Source of the DNA: Trifolium pratense
Taxonomy: Eukaryota; Streptophyta; Magnoliopsida; Fabales; Fabaceae
NCBI RefSeq assembly: GCF_020283565.1
Contig: NC_060059.1
Location: 8,067,501-8,131,500 of the forward strand
Length of the DNA stretch: 64,000 bases
Direction of reading: 5' to 3'
Under the pieces are notes generated by a model. That model saw only the letters and a list, made by a program, of their open reading frames with translations, did no database searches and was not told the origin of the DNA. How positions within the stretch are numbered: position 1 is the first letter of the stretch; each line of letters starts with the position of its first letter. The position numbers and the translations under genes were made by a program. Positions 1 through 10,750 of the stretch are shown piece by piece.

Positions 1-1482
1 ATTTATTTCCCTGCTAGCTATGTCTGCAGTGCTGGCCACTTGTTTCTTCGTCCGCAGGCATCGCATAAGAAGAGGGCCTCGAGGTTCTTCTCATGTCCGT
101 GAATTTCATGGTATGAGTAGTCGTCTAGTGAAAGCAATGCCAAGTTTGATTTTTACTTCTGCTTTGGAAGATAACTGCACATCAAGAACATGTGCTATCT
201 GCCTTGAAGACTATTGCGTTGGAGAGAAACTCAGGATTCTGCCCTGCTGTCACAGTAAGTCTTCCAATACCAAATTTTATTTCCTTTTCAAATTCAGTGT
301 ATCTTTGGTTTGATCTATCTTCGAATAATATTTATGTGTTGAGACTTATGAAAGCCTTCCACATGGTATTAACTTCTAATGTAAATGCTAGTTATCATTA
401 TCTGGCAAACGAGAATGTCTTTGTCATGAGGCAGGTTATGGCTATTTTCCCAGGATTGCCAGCCATATCTCTTTGGTTTTATTGAAAGAGTATACAATGA
501 TTTTTTTTCTTTCTAATAGTTTTATTCTGAGATGGAAGTAGTGCATGAAATGAATTATATTACTTGTTGACCAAAATCAGGTTTGCTCGAGGACCCACTT
601 ACACTCATGTTCCACATAATTGTTTGAACTGCAGTGTTTTCTGTACCTGTCGTTTAACAATATGAAGTTAAAATCCCAGTATCATCAGCGACGATCCTCA
701 CCTTTACCCCTTGATGAAATAAGGCCTTCCTACTTTTTTTCTTGTATTCCTTTGTTTTAGATTTTGCTATACGCTTTCTAGCTATTGATCTGTTGTTTCA
801 AAGAAAGATTAGTCTTTGCAGCTGTTTGAGTTACTAGTTTATTGTGAATATTTTGGGCATACTAAATCATGACTGTTACAGATTATTCTAATTCAATTTT
901 TTTCCTGGTGATGTATTGACAGAGTTTCATGCTGCCTGTGTGGATTCTTGGCTTACTTCGTGGAGAACCTTTTGCCCAGTTTGCAAGCGTGATGCAAGAA
1001 CAGGTCTGTCTGATCCACCACCTTCAGAATCCACACCTCTGCTGTCATCAACGCCGTCATCTGTGACATCTTCTTTCGTGTCTTCTATGAGGTCATCGTT
1101 TGCTTCTTCTTCTGCAATACAAATTGTTTCACAGTCGCCGTCTGCTTCTCGTAACCACTCTTTAGCTAGTACCCCTTACATGCAACCATCTCTAAGGTCC
1201 TACCGCCAGTCCCCCTCCCTGAGCGTCAGCCGTAGCTCCGTAGATCTTAGGAATGCATCCCAAAGATCTCTAGCTTCACACATGAATTCACCGCGTTCCA
1301 TCGGTTATCCATCTTTATCATCTCTTAACTCAAGGTACATGTCTTCACACATGCCAAGTCCAAGCAATGGTTCAGTTAGTTTCCTCGCTTCATCCAGTCA
1401 CCAGCAACATCCACTCCGTTATAGCGAGTCAGCGTCAAGCTTCTCGCCATTTGCGTCTGCCAACTCCCTTCCGGATTGTTGA
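1..1482 (+). CDS. RMR-type PA-TM-RING E3 ubiquitin ligase, C-terminal part (5' end outside window)
   Basis: Two exons are seen: 1-254 (already open at the left edge, frame from base 2) and 923-1482, joined across a GT-AG intron (255-922) that splits one Lys codon. The part in the window starts with a hydrophobic stretch ([16 protein letters not shown]) followed by RRHRIRR, the end of a single transmembrane helix with a basic cytosolic flank. A RING-H2 finger follows, with all eight ligands in C3H2C3 order: CAIC, then C and H in LPCCH, H in KFH, then C, and finally CPVC. The rest, about 150 residues, is a Ser/Pro-rich tail. This order matches the receptor-homology-transmembrane-RING (RMR) family, whose lumenal PA domain would lie upstream of the window. 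Family members act in sorting of storage-vacuole cargo and as ubiquitin ligases; the role here is by homology. The 3' UTR probably runs to about 2000. Which RMR paralogue this is cannot be told. Confidence 0.88.
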
Positions 1483-2124
1483 ATTGTTCAGCTTGATTTA
1501 GTCATATGATTGAGATGTCTATGTGATTGAACCCATGATTACCGAGTCACTGAACTAAAAAGAGTGGTCAAATGATGACCGTCAGCTTATTTCCATGTAA
1601 ACGCCTCGGCATTCCGTACCTCCGTTCCGTGTCTCCTCTGGCAAATGACTTCCTTGTTGGCATCTGGCGTACATTGTAACATCTTTGTGATGTTAGTTTT
1701 CTTTACATGTGATGATTAAGGTTCTTACATTTTTCAGGTTGGTGAGGTTGAGTACAGTACTCACCAGTGTGTTGTTTGTCTTTTGAATGTTGATGTTTAT
1801 TATAGCCTTTGATTTATCAAAGTATAGTTAACTGCTGCTAACAAGAGAAATGTTGGACTGGTATAGACAGATTGAAGTCAGAAGAGTTATTTGTATTTTG
1901 TCTAATGTATTAGTCCAATTGAATGATGAGATTATGTGATACTCTTGGAGTTACCTATACATTGCAACACTGAGTGTCAATAATACATGTACAAGTTTTT
2001 GGTGGGATTTAGCTTTACTGTTGATTTTAATATAATTTATTTGTTAAACTTCATTAGTAAGATATGTTAAATATGTTTTGGGGTACAGTTGTAAAAAAAT
2101 TAACTTTTCTAGAACTGATTTTAG
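1483..2124. other. 3' UTR and intergenic sequence
   Basis: Downstream of the RING gene stop. The first 500 bases or so have the T-rich, less AT-extreme composition of a plant 3' UTR. No polyadenylation site can be fixed and no further gene is seen. Confidence 0.4.
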
Positions 2125-2275
2125 AGAGTCTATGTAAAGTTAGTTCAATTGGTATGAACATTGCAATATTGCATTATATACGAAGGATTGGGGTTTGAAT
2201 TTCAGACATTTCACTTATTCACCTCAACTGTGAAATTTTAATTACTAGACTACTTAACAATTTTTTTTTAAGAGA
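2125..2275 (+). mobile_element. tRNA-derived SINE-like element, family S3
   Basis: Begins with an A-box-like TTAGTTCAATTGGTA, followed about 45 bases later by a B-box-like GGTTTGAATTTC, then a tail ending in ACTAGACTACTTAAC and a T/A-rich run. A related copy lies at 56403-56540. The two pol III promoter boxes and the shared 3' segment are the basis for calling it a SINE. Target-site duplications are not clear. Confidence 0.5.
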
Positions 2276-2514
2276 CATAGGGGGAGAGCATGGAATTACA
2301 ATGTGTTTGTTTTCCAATTTTTAAAAACAAGTTTTCTAAATTCAATTGAGAAACTATTTAGGTTTCAATTGAGAAACTAATTAACCTAAAACTGGAGTAG
2401 TGAGGAAAATTAATTATAGCTTTTCACCTTTTTTTTGTTGGTATTTTCTTTTCACCTTTTCTTTCCATTCTGGCCTTCTCCCTTGGTACAATTGTACTAG
2501 TTTATATTAAGGGC

Positions 2515-3125
2515 GGCAAAAATAGCGGATGGCTGATAGCTTATAGCTGTTGGTTGATGGCTGATAATCTGATTGAAGTGTTTGGTAAAATTAGCGGTTC
2601 AACTGACTGATAAATATAAAATTACAAAAATGGACATTCTAAATTTATAATAAAATCTCTTATAAAAAAAATCATTATAAAATCTATATCTAATTAATTT
2701 ACTATGTCTTTTTTTATACTTCAAATTTAGTAGTTTACTATATCTTTTATATATTATAAAATTAAATTTTATTCTTTAAAATTTTATTTTAAATTTATTT
2801 TCATTTCAATTATTATATACTTTATATAAAAGATTAAACATTACAATTTTTAGATTTTTATAACAAATACATAGGATCACTAAAACAATCCTGGTACCTA
2901 CAACTTTTATAACAAAAACGTTTCAGGATAAAAAGAATATGGACAAGCTAGCGTAAACAAATAATAGGTACGTTTTAAATTGTAAAAAATTGAAAAAACG
3001 TTTGGAAAATAACCTATAAGTCAATAACATAAGCTATAAGTTTATGGTGAAAATACTGTTACCAAACAGGTCTTTTAACTTATAAGCTATAAGTCAGTTT
3101 TGGAGACTTGCCAAACAGACATTAT
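2515..3125. mobile_element. degenerate MITE with subterminal inverted repeats
   Basis: The left part carries GCTTATAGCTG and GTTTGGTAA motifs, and the right part carries their inverted counterparts (TTACCAAAC, AGCTATAAG) near 3055-3100. The interior is very AT-rich and noncoding. The layout is that of a hAT-like MITE, but the termini and target duplication cannot be fixed. Related debris lies at about 11385-11785 and 53775-53925. Confidence 0.4.
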
Positions 3126-3971
3126 GATTTTTTTCTACTCACCTCACAAAAACCTAGTCACACCCTCCAGTGATTAAATTACCCTTAAAATGAAATAAAA
3201 TTTCAATTGTATCTGAAATATTTCCTTGCATGTTTTCCTTTCGCGGCTCTTTTCATCTCTTTTGCCGCCGGCATCTTCTTTGTCGTCGTCTTTCTCTCTT
3301 TCGCTCCACTCAAAACGCCAATATGTCCTTCTTGTCGTCACTCTATATCTGCAAACTTCTCGAGTAGCTGATTTTGAGTTTCATTCTTGTGTTCTGGTTT
3401 TCTAGGTTGCAGATGTAAACATGAACTGAATTTAAACATGTACAAGAGCAATTTCGTAAATTTTTAAATTTAAAGGTGGTTTTTTTTTTATATTTTTAAA
3501 AATCAATCAAACAGTAAAGTCTTTGTGAATGAATACTAATCAATCCACTGCATTTGAGATGACCTTGAGTTTGAAGTTATTTCATTCCAAAGTGTTACTC
3601 CCTCATTAAGGAACTTGTACGGAAAGTAGTCTTAATAATTTGAGACATTGTTCGATATTAAATATCGACATATTTTGTTGTGATTAATTGTTATGCATTG
3701 ATGATGTAAATATATTTAATGAAAATCACATCACATTATAGTGCCACTTTTATTGGTTTGTTTTCTATCATATTGTCTCAAACATTTACAAGTCATGTTT
3801 GATTGAATGTTTGTGTAAAATAGTTTTACATTGGTGTATATAAATTAAATCCGATTTATATTAGAGGATGTGAAATGGATTTCATGTCGATTGGACTCAT
3901 GTATATAAAATGTGGTGTCCATACCAATTATTATAGGAACTTGTCTATTTATGTTATACTATATATTCTTA
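3126..3971. other. intergenic, no gene recognised
   Basis: Mostly AT-rich. A locally GC-richer pyrimidine tract at about 3240-3400 (CGCGGCTC, GCCGCCGGCATC, GTCGTCGTC) resembles a plant 5' leader or a broken first exon, but no coding frame of recognisable identity follows. Confidence 0.35.
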
Positions 3972-4113
3972 GGAGAATAATGCTAGCAACACACTCTTTA
4001 ATAAACACACTCCAACACACTCTCTTTTATTGGTTGAAATTCACATGAGTCCCATAAAAAAATGTGAGTGTGTTGGAGTGTGTTTGTTAAAGAGTGTGTT
4101 GCTAGCACTCCTC
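3972..4113. mobile_element. Tourist-like MITE with long terminal inverted repeats
   Basis: About 50 bases at each end are near-perfect inverted copies; both contain TGCTAGCAACACACTCTTTA and CAAACACACTCC-type sequence with one or two changes. The centre is only about 35 bases. A TTA lies directly outside each end (3969-3971 and 4114-4116), compatible with the 3-bp duplication of PIF/Harbinger (Tourist) elements. The single strand could fold into one long hairpin. Confidence 0.7.
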
Positions 4114-4589
4114 TTAATTTGTATCTCTATAGTTAACAATTTGAACATTTGATGTCTGTTGTGAGATTCTAGTTTCTTTCAAATTGTTTTCTAATAAAAA
4201 GTTTAAGTTGGATTCCGATGACCCACAGAAAGTTAGGGGAAACTTTTTTTTTTTAACAAGAAAAACGAAATATATTAACACCAACAGAGCATTCTCTTTA
4301 ATACGAGAAGTACCAAAAAGAGACGTGTGGATAGCCTGGAGTTAAATTTTAATTGCAGGGTAATGCTCTAGGGGCTTTTTTTTATTTATGTTATAATTTA
4401 TTTAAATAATAATGCATACTTTTGTTCTACTGTGTGAACCTGCAGTTAATTATAACTGCAGGTGATCCTGATCCTCCCCAAAAAGACCACTAAAATTTAT
4501 AAGAGTTCAACTGAGAAAATTTAAAGCTCAACAATGCTTACAAACGCACTAACAATGTCTTAATGGTGATCAACTGGACAAATTTACGT

Positions 4590-4840
4590 TTTTTTTGACT
4601 AAAAATATGTATTCATTCAAATTGAAAATATATAGATTATTACAAATTTAAGATTGCTAAAAACTGAAAAAGATGAATCTACAAACAAACTTGCAGTACC
4701 TAGGTTAATAGCATAAAACAGCATCATGAAAGTGCTTACAAATTTGACAAAATAAAAGTAACCGGAATATTCATATTCCCGGATCTGCAACGTTGTTGTC
4801 CAAGTCTTCATCAAATCCGTAATGAGTTGAAGTACATATG
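4590..4840 (-). repeat. dispersed repeat, diverged copy of 57711-57990
   Basis: Shares an ordered set of blocks with 57711-57990: a T-rich edge, a TATTCATTCAAAT-like block, AACATAAAACAG, a TTGACAAAAT-like block, a block around CCGG(A)ATA, and GGATCTGCAA/AGATCTGCAA. The family is not recognised; a decayed retroelement is the likeliest explanation. Confidence 0.45.
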
Positions 4841-5152
4841 TCAATTTGAATCGACGAAACACCATACTAAAACCAAAAACCAACAAACGTTGCACAAGAC
4901 GACGACAAACACAACGCCGCACAAGACGAAGACAAACTTCGAAAACAAAAAACGAAGATGCAAATTTATGTGGATAATCACTTATTTAAATGAAATGGAA
5001 ATAAAAAACAATTTAGAGGGATGATTTTAGGTAAAAAATTGACCCTAAAACCACCCCTCCTTGGTGGATGAATAAAAAGAATAAACTAGGGTTTAGGGGG
5101 AGGGGGTGGCGGCTAAAATTGAGAAGTCCGGACCAATTTATGTTGAATCTAA

Positions 5153-5353
5153 GGCCCCGTTTGAATTAACTTATTTTTGAGCTTATGCAAACAACTTATG
5201 CAATTTTTATGTATTATTATAAGTTTGTTAAGGTAGTTTATGATAAAATAGCTTATAAAAATACAATTTTCACTAGTGTGAACTTATGAAATAGCATAAA
5301 ACCTAATTTATATTGCATAAGCTGTTTGTATAAGCTCAAAAATAAGCTAATTC
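5153..5353. mobile_element. MITE (GGCCCCGTTTGAATTA-type) interrupted at its right end
   Basis: The left end (GGCCCCGTTTGAATTAACTT, then ATTTTTGAGCTTATGCAAAC) is matched in inverted form at 5312-5353 (GTTTGTATAAGCTCAAAAAT, AAGCTAATTC). The outermost bases of the right end, expected to be the inverse of GGCCCCGTTT, are missing; the LINE body starts there instead. Confidence 0.6.
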
Positions 5354-5356
5354 TCG

Positions 5357-7167
5357 CACGTTTGATGCAGAAAGCAGTGGATATCGGTAGTTTCCACAGT
5401 TACAAGGTAAGTGATGCACTTCAATTTCACACATTGCAATTTGCAGATGATACTATTATGATAGGAGAGGGTAATTGGGACAATCTATGGACTTTAAAAA
5501 CTGTGCTGCGCAGCTTTGAGTTAGTGTCAGGTCTGAAAGTCAATTTTTTTAAAAGCAAATTGTACGGTATCAATCTTGAAGATTCTTTTTTAGAAGCTGC
5601 ATCTTCTTTCCTTTTTTGTGAAGTGGATTCCATTCCATTCCGCTTTTTAGGAATTCCAGTTGGAGCCAACCCAAGGAGAAAGATAACGTGGAATCCTATT
5701 GTGGAATCTATGAGAAATCGTCTTAATAGTTGGAATAGTCGTAATTTATCAATCGGTGGAAGAGTTACTCTCATAAATTCGGTGTTATCGAGTTTACCAC
5801 TTTATTTTTTCTCTTTTTTCAAAGCTCCGGTTTGTGTTTTAAAAGAATTGGTTAACATCCAAAGGAAATTTTTGTGGGGAGGGAGTTCGGAGAACAAGAA
5901 GATTTGTTGGGTGAGTTGGGATACTATATGTCTCCCTAAAGAAATAGGAGGGTTGGGCATCAAGAATCTTAATTTATTTAATCAAGCCTTACTTAGCAAA
6001 TGGAAATGGAGAGGGATTTGTGAACCAAATTCTAGTTGGTCCAAGTTGCTTGCTTATAGATATGGCTCTTTGTATTCAAATTTCTTGGATCAGGTGGTTT
6101 GCGAAGGCAGAGGACAATCGATTTGGTGGCGTGATTTATTGAAGATAGGCAGAGAAGATAATGGCGACTGGTTCCGATCAAATATAAGTAATGTGCTGGG
6201 TCAAGGGAATGCAATTCGATTTTGGAAAGACAAGTGGTATGGACCTGATTGTTTGATGGATTTATATCCAGCTTTATATTTTAAAACTTCTATGCCAAAT
6301 TGTTTTGTAGCAGACACAGGTTTTGAACATAATGGAAAATGGATTTGGAATATTTGTTGGGCTGAAACATTGTCTTCAACCGAGTCAGATGAAGCAGAAG
6401 AATTATTGTATTTGTTGGCCGATATTAGTCCTAAGCAGGACAAATTGGATAGCATGAGATGGATACCAGATCATAGCGGTAATTTTTCTGTGAATTCGGC
6501 ATATCAATTCCTTCTAAATAGTGTTGAATCAAATATAGTAGATGAGAATGTTGTGCATGCTTTGAATCAGTTATGGGTGAATCATGTTCCATCAAAAGTA
6601 AATGTTTTTGGTTGGAGGTTATTATTAGAAAGATTACCGACCCGTCTGGCTTTGGTGAGGAAAGGAATTATTGTTAATCATCGTGAATGGTGTTGTGCTT
6701 TTTGTTATAGGGAAAAGGAAGACATTAATCATTTGTTTTTTAATTGCTCTTTCTCAATACGTGTGTGGACGAATATTTTTAAGTGGATGAAAGTGACTTA
6801 TATTCATTTTGAGGAGGTTTGGAGCCACTTCAACAGTTTTGGGGCTTTGGTGAAGAATAATAAAAATGCTAAAGGTCGTCATCTGATTTGGTTAGCTACC
6901 ACGTGGAGTTTATGGCGTGCTCGAAACAACACAATGTTTAGAGGAGTTGTTGCTAATGTGTCTGTCATAGTGGATCAGATTATTTTTATTACGTGGTTTT
7001 GGTTTATAGGTCGTATAGGGAACAATTCTTGTTATAAGTTCTCTGATTGGTGTATTGATCCATTAGCCTGCCTCCATAGTATATAATGGAGGTTCACCGA
7101 ATTGTAAGGGTTGAGTACACCTTATACTCCTTATAATTCAATTATTTGCTTATCAAAAAAAAAAAAC
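5357..7167 (+). mobile_element. 5'-truncated L1-type LINE with a long open ORF2 remnant and poly(A) tail
   Basis: An uninterrupted frame of 586 codons (5326-7086) covers the C-terminal half of a plant L1-clade ORF2. It has the reverse transcriptase catalytic FADD at codons 39-42 of that frame, then SGLKVNFFKSK and FLGIPVGANPRRK (late RT and thumb), WWRDLLKIG and a zf-RVT-type region with CAFCYREKEDINHLFFNC. The endonuclease and the first part of the RT are missing. After the stop come about 65 noncoding bases and a poly(A) run at 7156-7167. The first ten or so codons, including the ATG, come from the adjacent MITE and not from the LINE. No premature stop is seen, so the insertion is fairly young, but it cannot retrotranspose by itself. 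A related fragment is at 54048-54656. Confidence 0.88.
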
Positions 7168-7711
7168 CTTTAAGTATCTTTGTTATTCTACAGTTGGTTT
7201 TCTTAATCTATATTTATCAACATATTTTTGACTCAATCTAACTTTTTATTAACATAAACAAATATTAGTAGCAAGGACTATTTTTTGTAGAGTTTAATTT
7301 CCATTGGAACGAGTAATGTGGGATTGTGGGTAACTAACAGTACTTGTTCAACTTCAAAGACGCGTTGAGGTGGAAAAGACTAGAAATGTGTTTCTTAAGT
7401 CCGGTCTTTACTTTCAAATGTCTCAGTCTACCCAAAATAATTGTTGTAAAAAAAGAGTCTGTTGACTAAACAAAGTCTTTACTTTTTTTTTCTTTTGAAT
7501 TTTTCACATTTTTTAAGATGATCGATTGTGTTAAATTAATAATGATTTTATCATTTCGTCTATTTAAAAAAATAAATTGATCATTTCATCGTAGAAAAAA
7601 TTATCACGCAAAATTAAAATTAGTCCGTCATATTGGCCCTAAAAATGTATTTGGTCAACATAAAAATAATATGTATTTTTTTTTACTAAATAATTGTGCG
7701 GTGATAATTGG
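7168..7711. other. intergenic AT-rich sequence
   Basis: No coding frame or recognisable element. The last eight bases (7704-7711) are the left target-site duplication of the next element. Confidence 0.5.
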
Positions 7712-7964
7712 TAGAGCTGTAAAAAGGGCCTTAAGGGGCCGGCCCTTTAAGTGGCGGACCCACTTATTCCTGATTATTAATTTTATTTAAATTTTAAACA
7801 CAGTTTTTTTAGGGTGCCGATCGTGGACAGTGCTGATTGAAGAAAAAAAGAATAAGTTCACGACACTAGAAAAATTGTTTAAAATTTAAATAAAATTAAT
7901 AATCAGGAATAAGTGAGTCCGCCCCTTAAAGGGCCGGCCCCTTAAGGCCCTTTTTACAGCTCTA
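7712..7964. mobile_element. 253-bp hAT-type MITE, almost fully palindromic
   Basis: Both ends read TAGAGCTGTAAAAAGGGCC inward, and the inverted repeats continue for about 85 bases (through GGGGCCGGCC and ATTATTAATTTTATTTAAAT-type sequence). A perfect 8-bp direct repeat ATAATTGG flanks it (7704-7711, 7965-7972). Eight-base duplications and a TAG-type terminus are typical of the hAT superfamily. The interior is noncoding. Confidence 0.88.
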
Positions 7965-7972
7965 ATAATTGG

Positions 7973-8600
7973 TAGTTTACAAATCCATCACAAAACAACA
8001 TATTACTTTGGTCTTTCCTTCAAAAAAATAAAATAAAAATTACTTTGGTCTAAGATGAGCCAGTAAATATCTTAATTCTTAAGCAAAAGATCTCATGAGT
8101 CATGACTAAGCTTTGTCAGTACGTGGAGACGAGAAATTTCATTTAAAGTAATTGGCTAAATTTTTTGAAGGAAACTAATCTTTCATAAATACATTTTAAA
8201 AAATTTATTTTTAAAAACTTGTAGCAAAATAAACAAAAAAAAAACTTGTAGCAAAATAATAAAATACTCAAAATAATTTTATGAGAAATTATTCAAACAA
8301 AAAAAATATTTATAAAAGTAATTTAAAAAAAGAAAAAAAAACAGAAAATGCCATAAATAAGTCAAAAAAGTAAAATATTTATCAACATTTTTTCTAATGT
8401 CAGTGTTTTTGTTTTTTGACTAACTTAACATCTAAGCACTTAACATCTAAGCTAAACTGAAACAAAAGAAAAATATTATTTAAAAAAAAAAGAAAAAAAC
8501 TGAAACAAAAGATTGTGAGAGGCTGAATTGAGTCATAGAAAAAGATCGCAACAGAATTTACATTGATCGGATACAAAAATGCATAACCGTTTCCGTCATT
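7973..8600. other. AT-rich intergenic sequence upstream of the 8686 gene
   Basis: Poly(A)-rich, with two copies of ACTTGTAGCAAAATAA around 8218-8260. Nothing coding is seen. The promoter of the next gene should lie in its last few hundred bases, but no convincing TATA box can be singled out. Confidence 0.35.
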
Positions 8601-8619
8601 TCCGCACCAAGCAACAAAA

Positions 8620-8685
8620 ACCCTAACTAACTAACTCTCTCTCTCTCTCTCTGTTTTCTCGCTCCTCTGTTTCAAGGATTCAACA
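8620..8685 (+). promoter_or_regulatory. probable 5' UTR with (CT)n tract
   Basis: ACCCTAACTAAC is followed by a CT-dinucleotide run (about 8636-8651) and then TTTCAAGGATTCAACA directly before the ATG. CT-rich leaders of this kind are common just downstream of plant transcription starts. The paralogue at 12262 also has an AAAACCCTAACC block about 80 bases before its ATG. Confidence 0.5.
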
Positions 8686-10432
8686 ATGGCTACTACACCG
8701 CTTTACCGCAACGAACTTGAACTGTTCATCCTCCGCGATCTCCAAAGCATCAACGATGAATACGACAATCCTTTCACTCAAGAACAAGTCGACAGAATCA
8801 TCAAATTCATCGCCACTGATTACAGCGATCGTCGCCTTCGAATTCGTGCCGATATCGCTGCTAAGCATGTTTACGATCATGTTCCTCGATTCGTAGCGTA
8901 CGGTTATCTTAACGAATTGCTTGAGAAATTAGTTCAGAATTCACCTACTACGATTCTTGAAAATCATGTTGAATCGTTCGCTTTCTTGATTCGTGAACTT
9001 AAAGGATATTTTGATGGAGCTTTATGGTTAATTGAATTGGAGAGTTTTCTGCTTGAGAATGAGAATTTTTTTAAGGAAGTTGAAGCTACTGAGGAGTTTG
9101 TTAAGGAAATTTTTCAGGATCGGTTGAAAAGTATTGAAGATGAAAAGAAACAGTGTCTTGTGGAGCTTCAAGTAGCGAATGCTTTGTCGAATTGTCCTTT
9201 GGAATCGGAGGAGGAGATGTCTGATGATGCTTTGATCGAGTATCTTGTTTACTCCGATGTGATTAAGTGCTTCTTCGAGAAGGAGATGGAGGATGTTCAG
9301 GCTATGATGAGGGAGGTTCAGTTGGAGATGAAACCGGCTCTAGAGTTTGATGCTAAATACAAACTAGATGATCTTGAGTTCCACCTTTTTGCTCCGACGA
9401 TTATTCGGGAGAAATCGAACAAAAGGTATGTAGAATCTATGCCTTTATTTTATTTTTTATCAAATAGTCCAGTGGTTAGAAATTGCGGATTCGAATCATA
9501 GTATAGTTACTTGCAGAACAATCTATACATTTGTTTTATTAGTTTTTGTTGGTAGAATAAAATACTATAGTAACACATTGAATGAATCTTTAAGTGATAG
9601 TGAAATTAGCTTATCATTTGTAATTCTTATTCGTGATGATGTTGAATGCTCTAGCCTGCACTGATGCTGGTTTATATGTTGTAGGATTCGGGACCTAATA
9701 AAATAATTAACACATATATGCAATAATTAACACATATAAAATAATTAACACATATATAGTCACTGAAATTGCTAGGCAAATTTAGTTTATTACTGCTAGT
9801 GTACATGACTATGAATCACGGACCGGACATGACACAGACACTGACGACACCGTTAATAATATAAGAAAATGCATAATTCAATGTAATCATAAGTGTTGGT
9901 GTGTCCGACACCGGGACACCTCTAATCCGAGGAGTGTCCGTGGTTCATATAGGTACATGAAGTTTTACATTTTGTCTCTGGCCTCTGCTTAAATTTTATG
10001 TTTGTTAAAAGGAAGCAATGAAGTTTCGGACACGCCTAATCCAAGGAGTGTCCGTGGTTCATAGGTACATGAAGTTTTATATTTTGTCCTGGCCTCTGCT
10101 TAAATTTTATGTTTGTTAAAAGGAAGCAATGGAGTTTGAACTAATATATGTGCTCCATGTAATGGAAGATCTTTCTTGCTTGCAAATTGTAATGGATTTT
10201 GCATCCCTCCTAAAAATTACTTCTGCTAAGTATTCACTGTGTCGAAGTTTAGAATTCATTTCCTACACACTGCAAATTAAAAAACCAATTATTTTCTGAA
10301 GTTTGTAAGTTTTAATATATTTTATTTGGCAGATACATCGATGACAAGCTTGAATACTTATGCCCAAATAAAGGAAGCCAATCCTCTTATGACAGCACAA
10401 GTAAAGGAAGCCACTTTTGGCAAGGTGTCTAG
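8686..10432 (+). CDS. uncharacterised coiled-coil protein, paralogue A (two exons)
   Basis: Exon 1 is 8686-9425 and exon 2 is 10333-10432; donor AAAAG/GTATGT and acceptor TTTGGCAG/ATAC join in phase to give 279 residues. I do not recognise the family. The N-terminal half is helical (DLQSINDEYDNPFTQEQVD, RFVAYGYLNELLEKL, FAFLIRELKGYF); residues about 110-240 are charged and coiled-coil-like (EDEKKQCLVELQ, FFEKEMEDVQAMMREVQLEM). No signal peptide, membrane segment or known catalytic motif is visible. The second exon adds a short polar tail with an internal KGS(Q/H) repeat. A second copy of the gene lies 3.6 kb downstream on the same strand (12262) with similar exon 1 and similar intron sequence, so the pair arose by local duplication. 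The intron holds a hAT MITE (9809-9952) and a 114-bp tandem duplication. Confidence 0.75.
9809..9952. mobile_element. 144-bp hAT-type MITE in the intron of the 8686 gene
   Basis: The ends are inverted copies (CTATGAATCACGGAC / GTCCGTGGTTCATATAG) and a perfect 8-bp duplication GTACATGA flanks them (9801-9808, 9953-9960). The same terminal type bounds the 583-bp element at 35276-35858. It is rich in GTGTCCG/CGGACAC motifs. Confidence 0.8.
9922..10137 (+). repeat. 114-bp tandem duplication spanning a MITE end
   Basis: Copy 1 is 9922-10035 and copy 2 is 10036-10137, with only a few substitutions and 1-2 base indels. The unit contains the right terminus of the MITE, its target duplication and about 80 bases of intron sequence (TGGCCTCTGCTTAAATTTTA and onward). 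The duplication is therefore younger than the MITE insertion. Confidence 0.85.
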
Positions 10433-10570
10433 GTGGTTAGAATATAAGAAGAACATGTAAAGGAAGCAGAAAAAGTTGAATTAGAATGAATGTCAGATAG
10501 TTAGCACTCGATAATCTTCCACTTTCATCGTTTATTTTTGTTCAATTCTCATTCTCAGTGTTAGTACTTT
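10433..10570 (+). other. 3' flank of the 8686 gene, resembling 24655-24770
   Basis: The stretch from about 10490 (TTCCACTTTCATCG, GTTCAATTCTCATTCTCAGTG, TTAGTACTTTG) is matched block by block at 24655-24770. This is either a shared repeat or a displaced piece of this gene's 3' region. Confidence 0.45.
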
Positions 10571-10750
10571 GATAAGTTTCTTTTGGATAGTGAACATGCT
10601 TTGGTTTATTTTTGTATAGCCATACTTGAGTGCTTTATCAAGTTTCTTTTGGATAGTGACATATGCTTTGGTTTATTTTTGTATAGCAATACTTGAGTGC
10701 TTTATCAAGTTTCTTTTGGATAGTGAACATATGCTTTGGTTTATTTTCCA
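10571..10750 (+). repeat. 66-67-bp tandem repeat, about 2.7 copies
   Basis: The unit runs AAGTTTCTTTTGGATAGTGA, then CATATGCTTTGGTTTATTTT, then TGTATAGCAATACTTGAGTG, then CTTTATC. AAGTTTC starts at 10574, 10640 and 10707. Copies differ by single bases, so the expansion is recent. Confidence 0.85.

Noticed and set aside
4439..4463. CTGCAGTTAATTATAACTGCAG palindrome as an operator or terminator
   Set aside because: An isolated short inverted repeat in AT-rich intergenic DNA with no gene beside it; expected by chance or from a small MITE relic.
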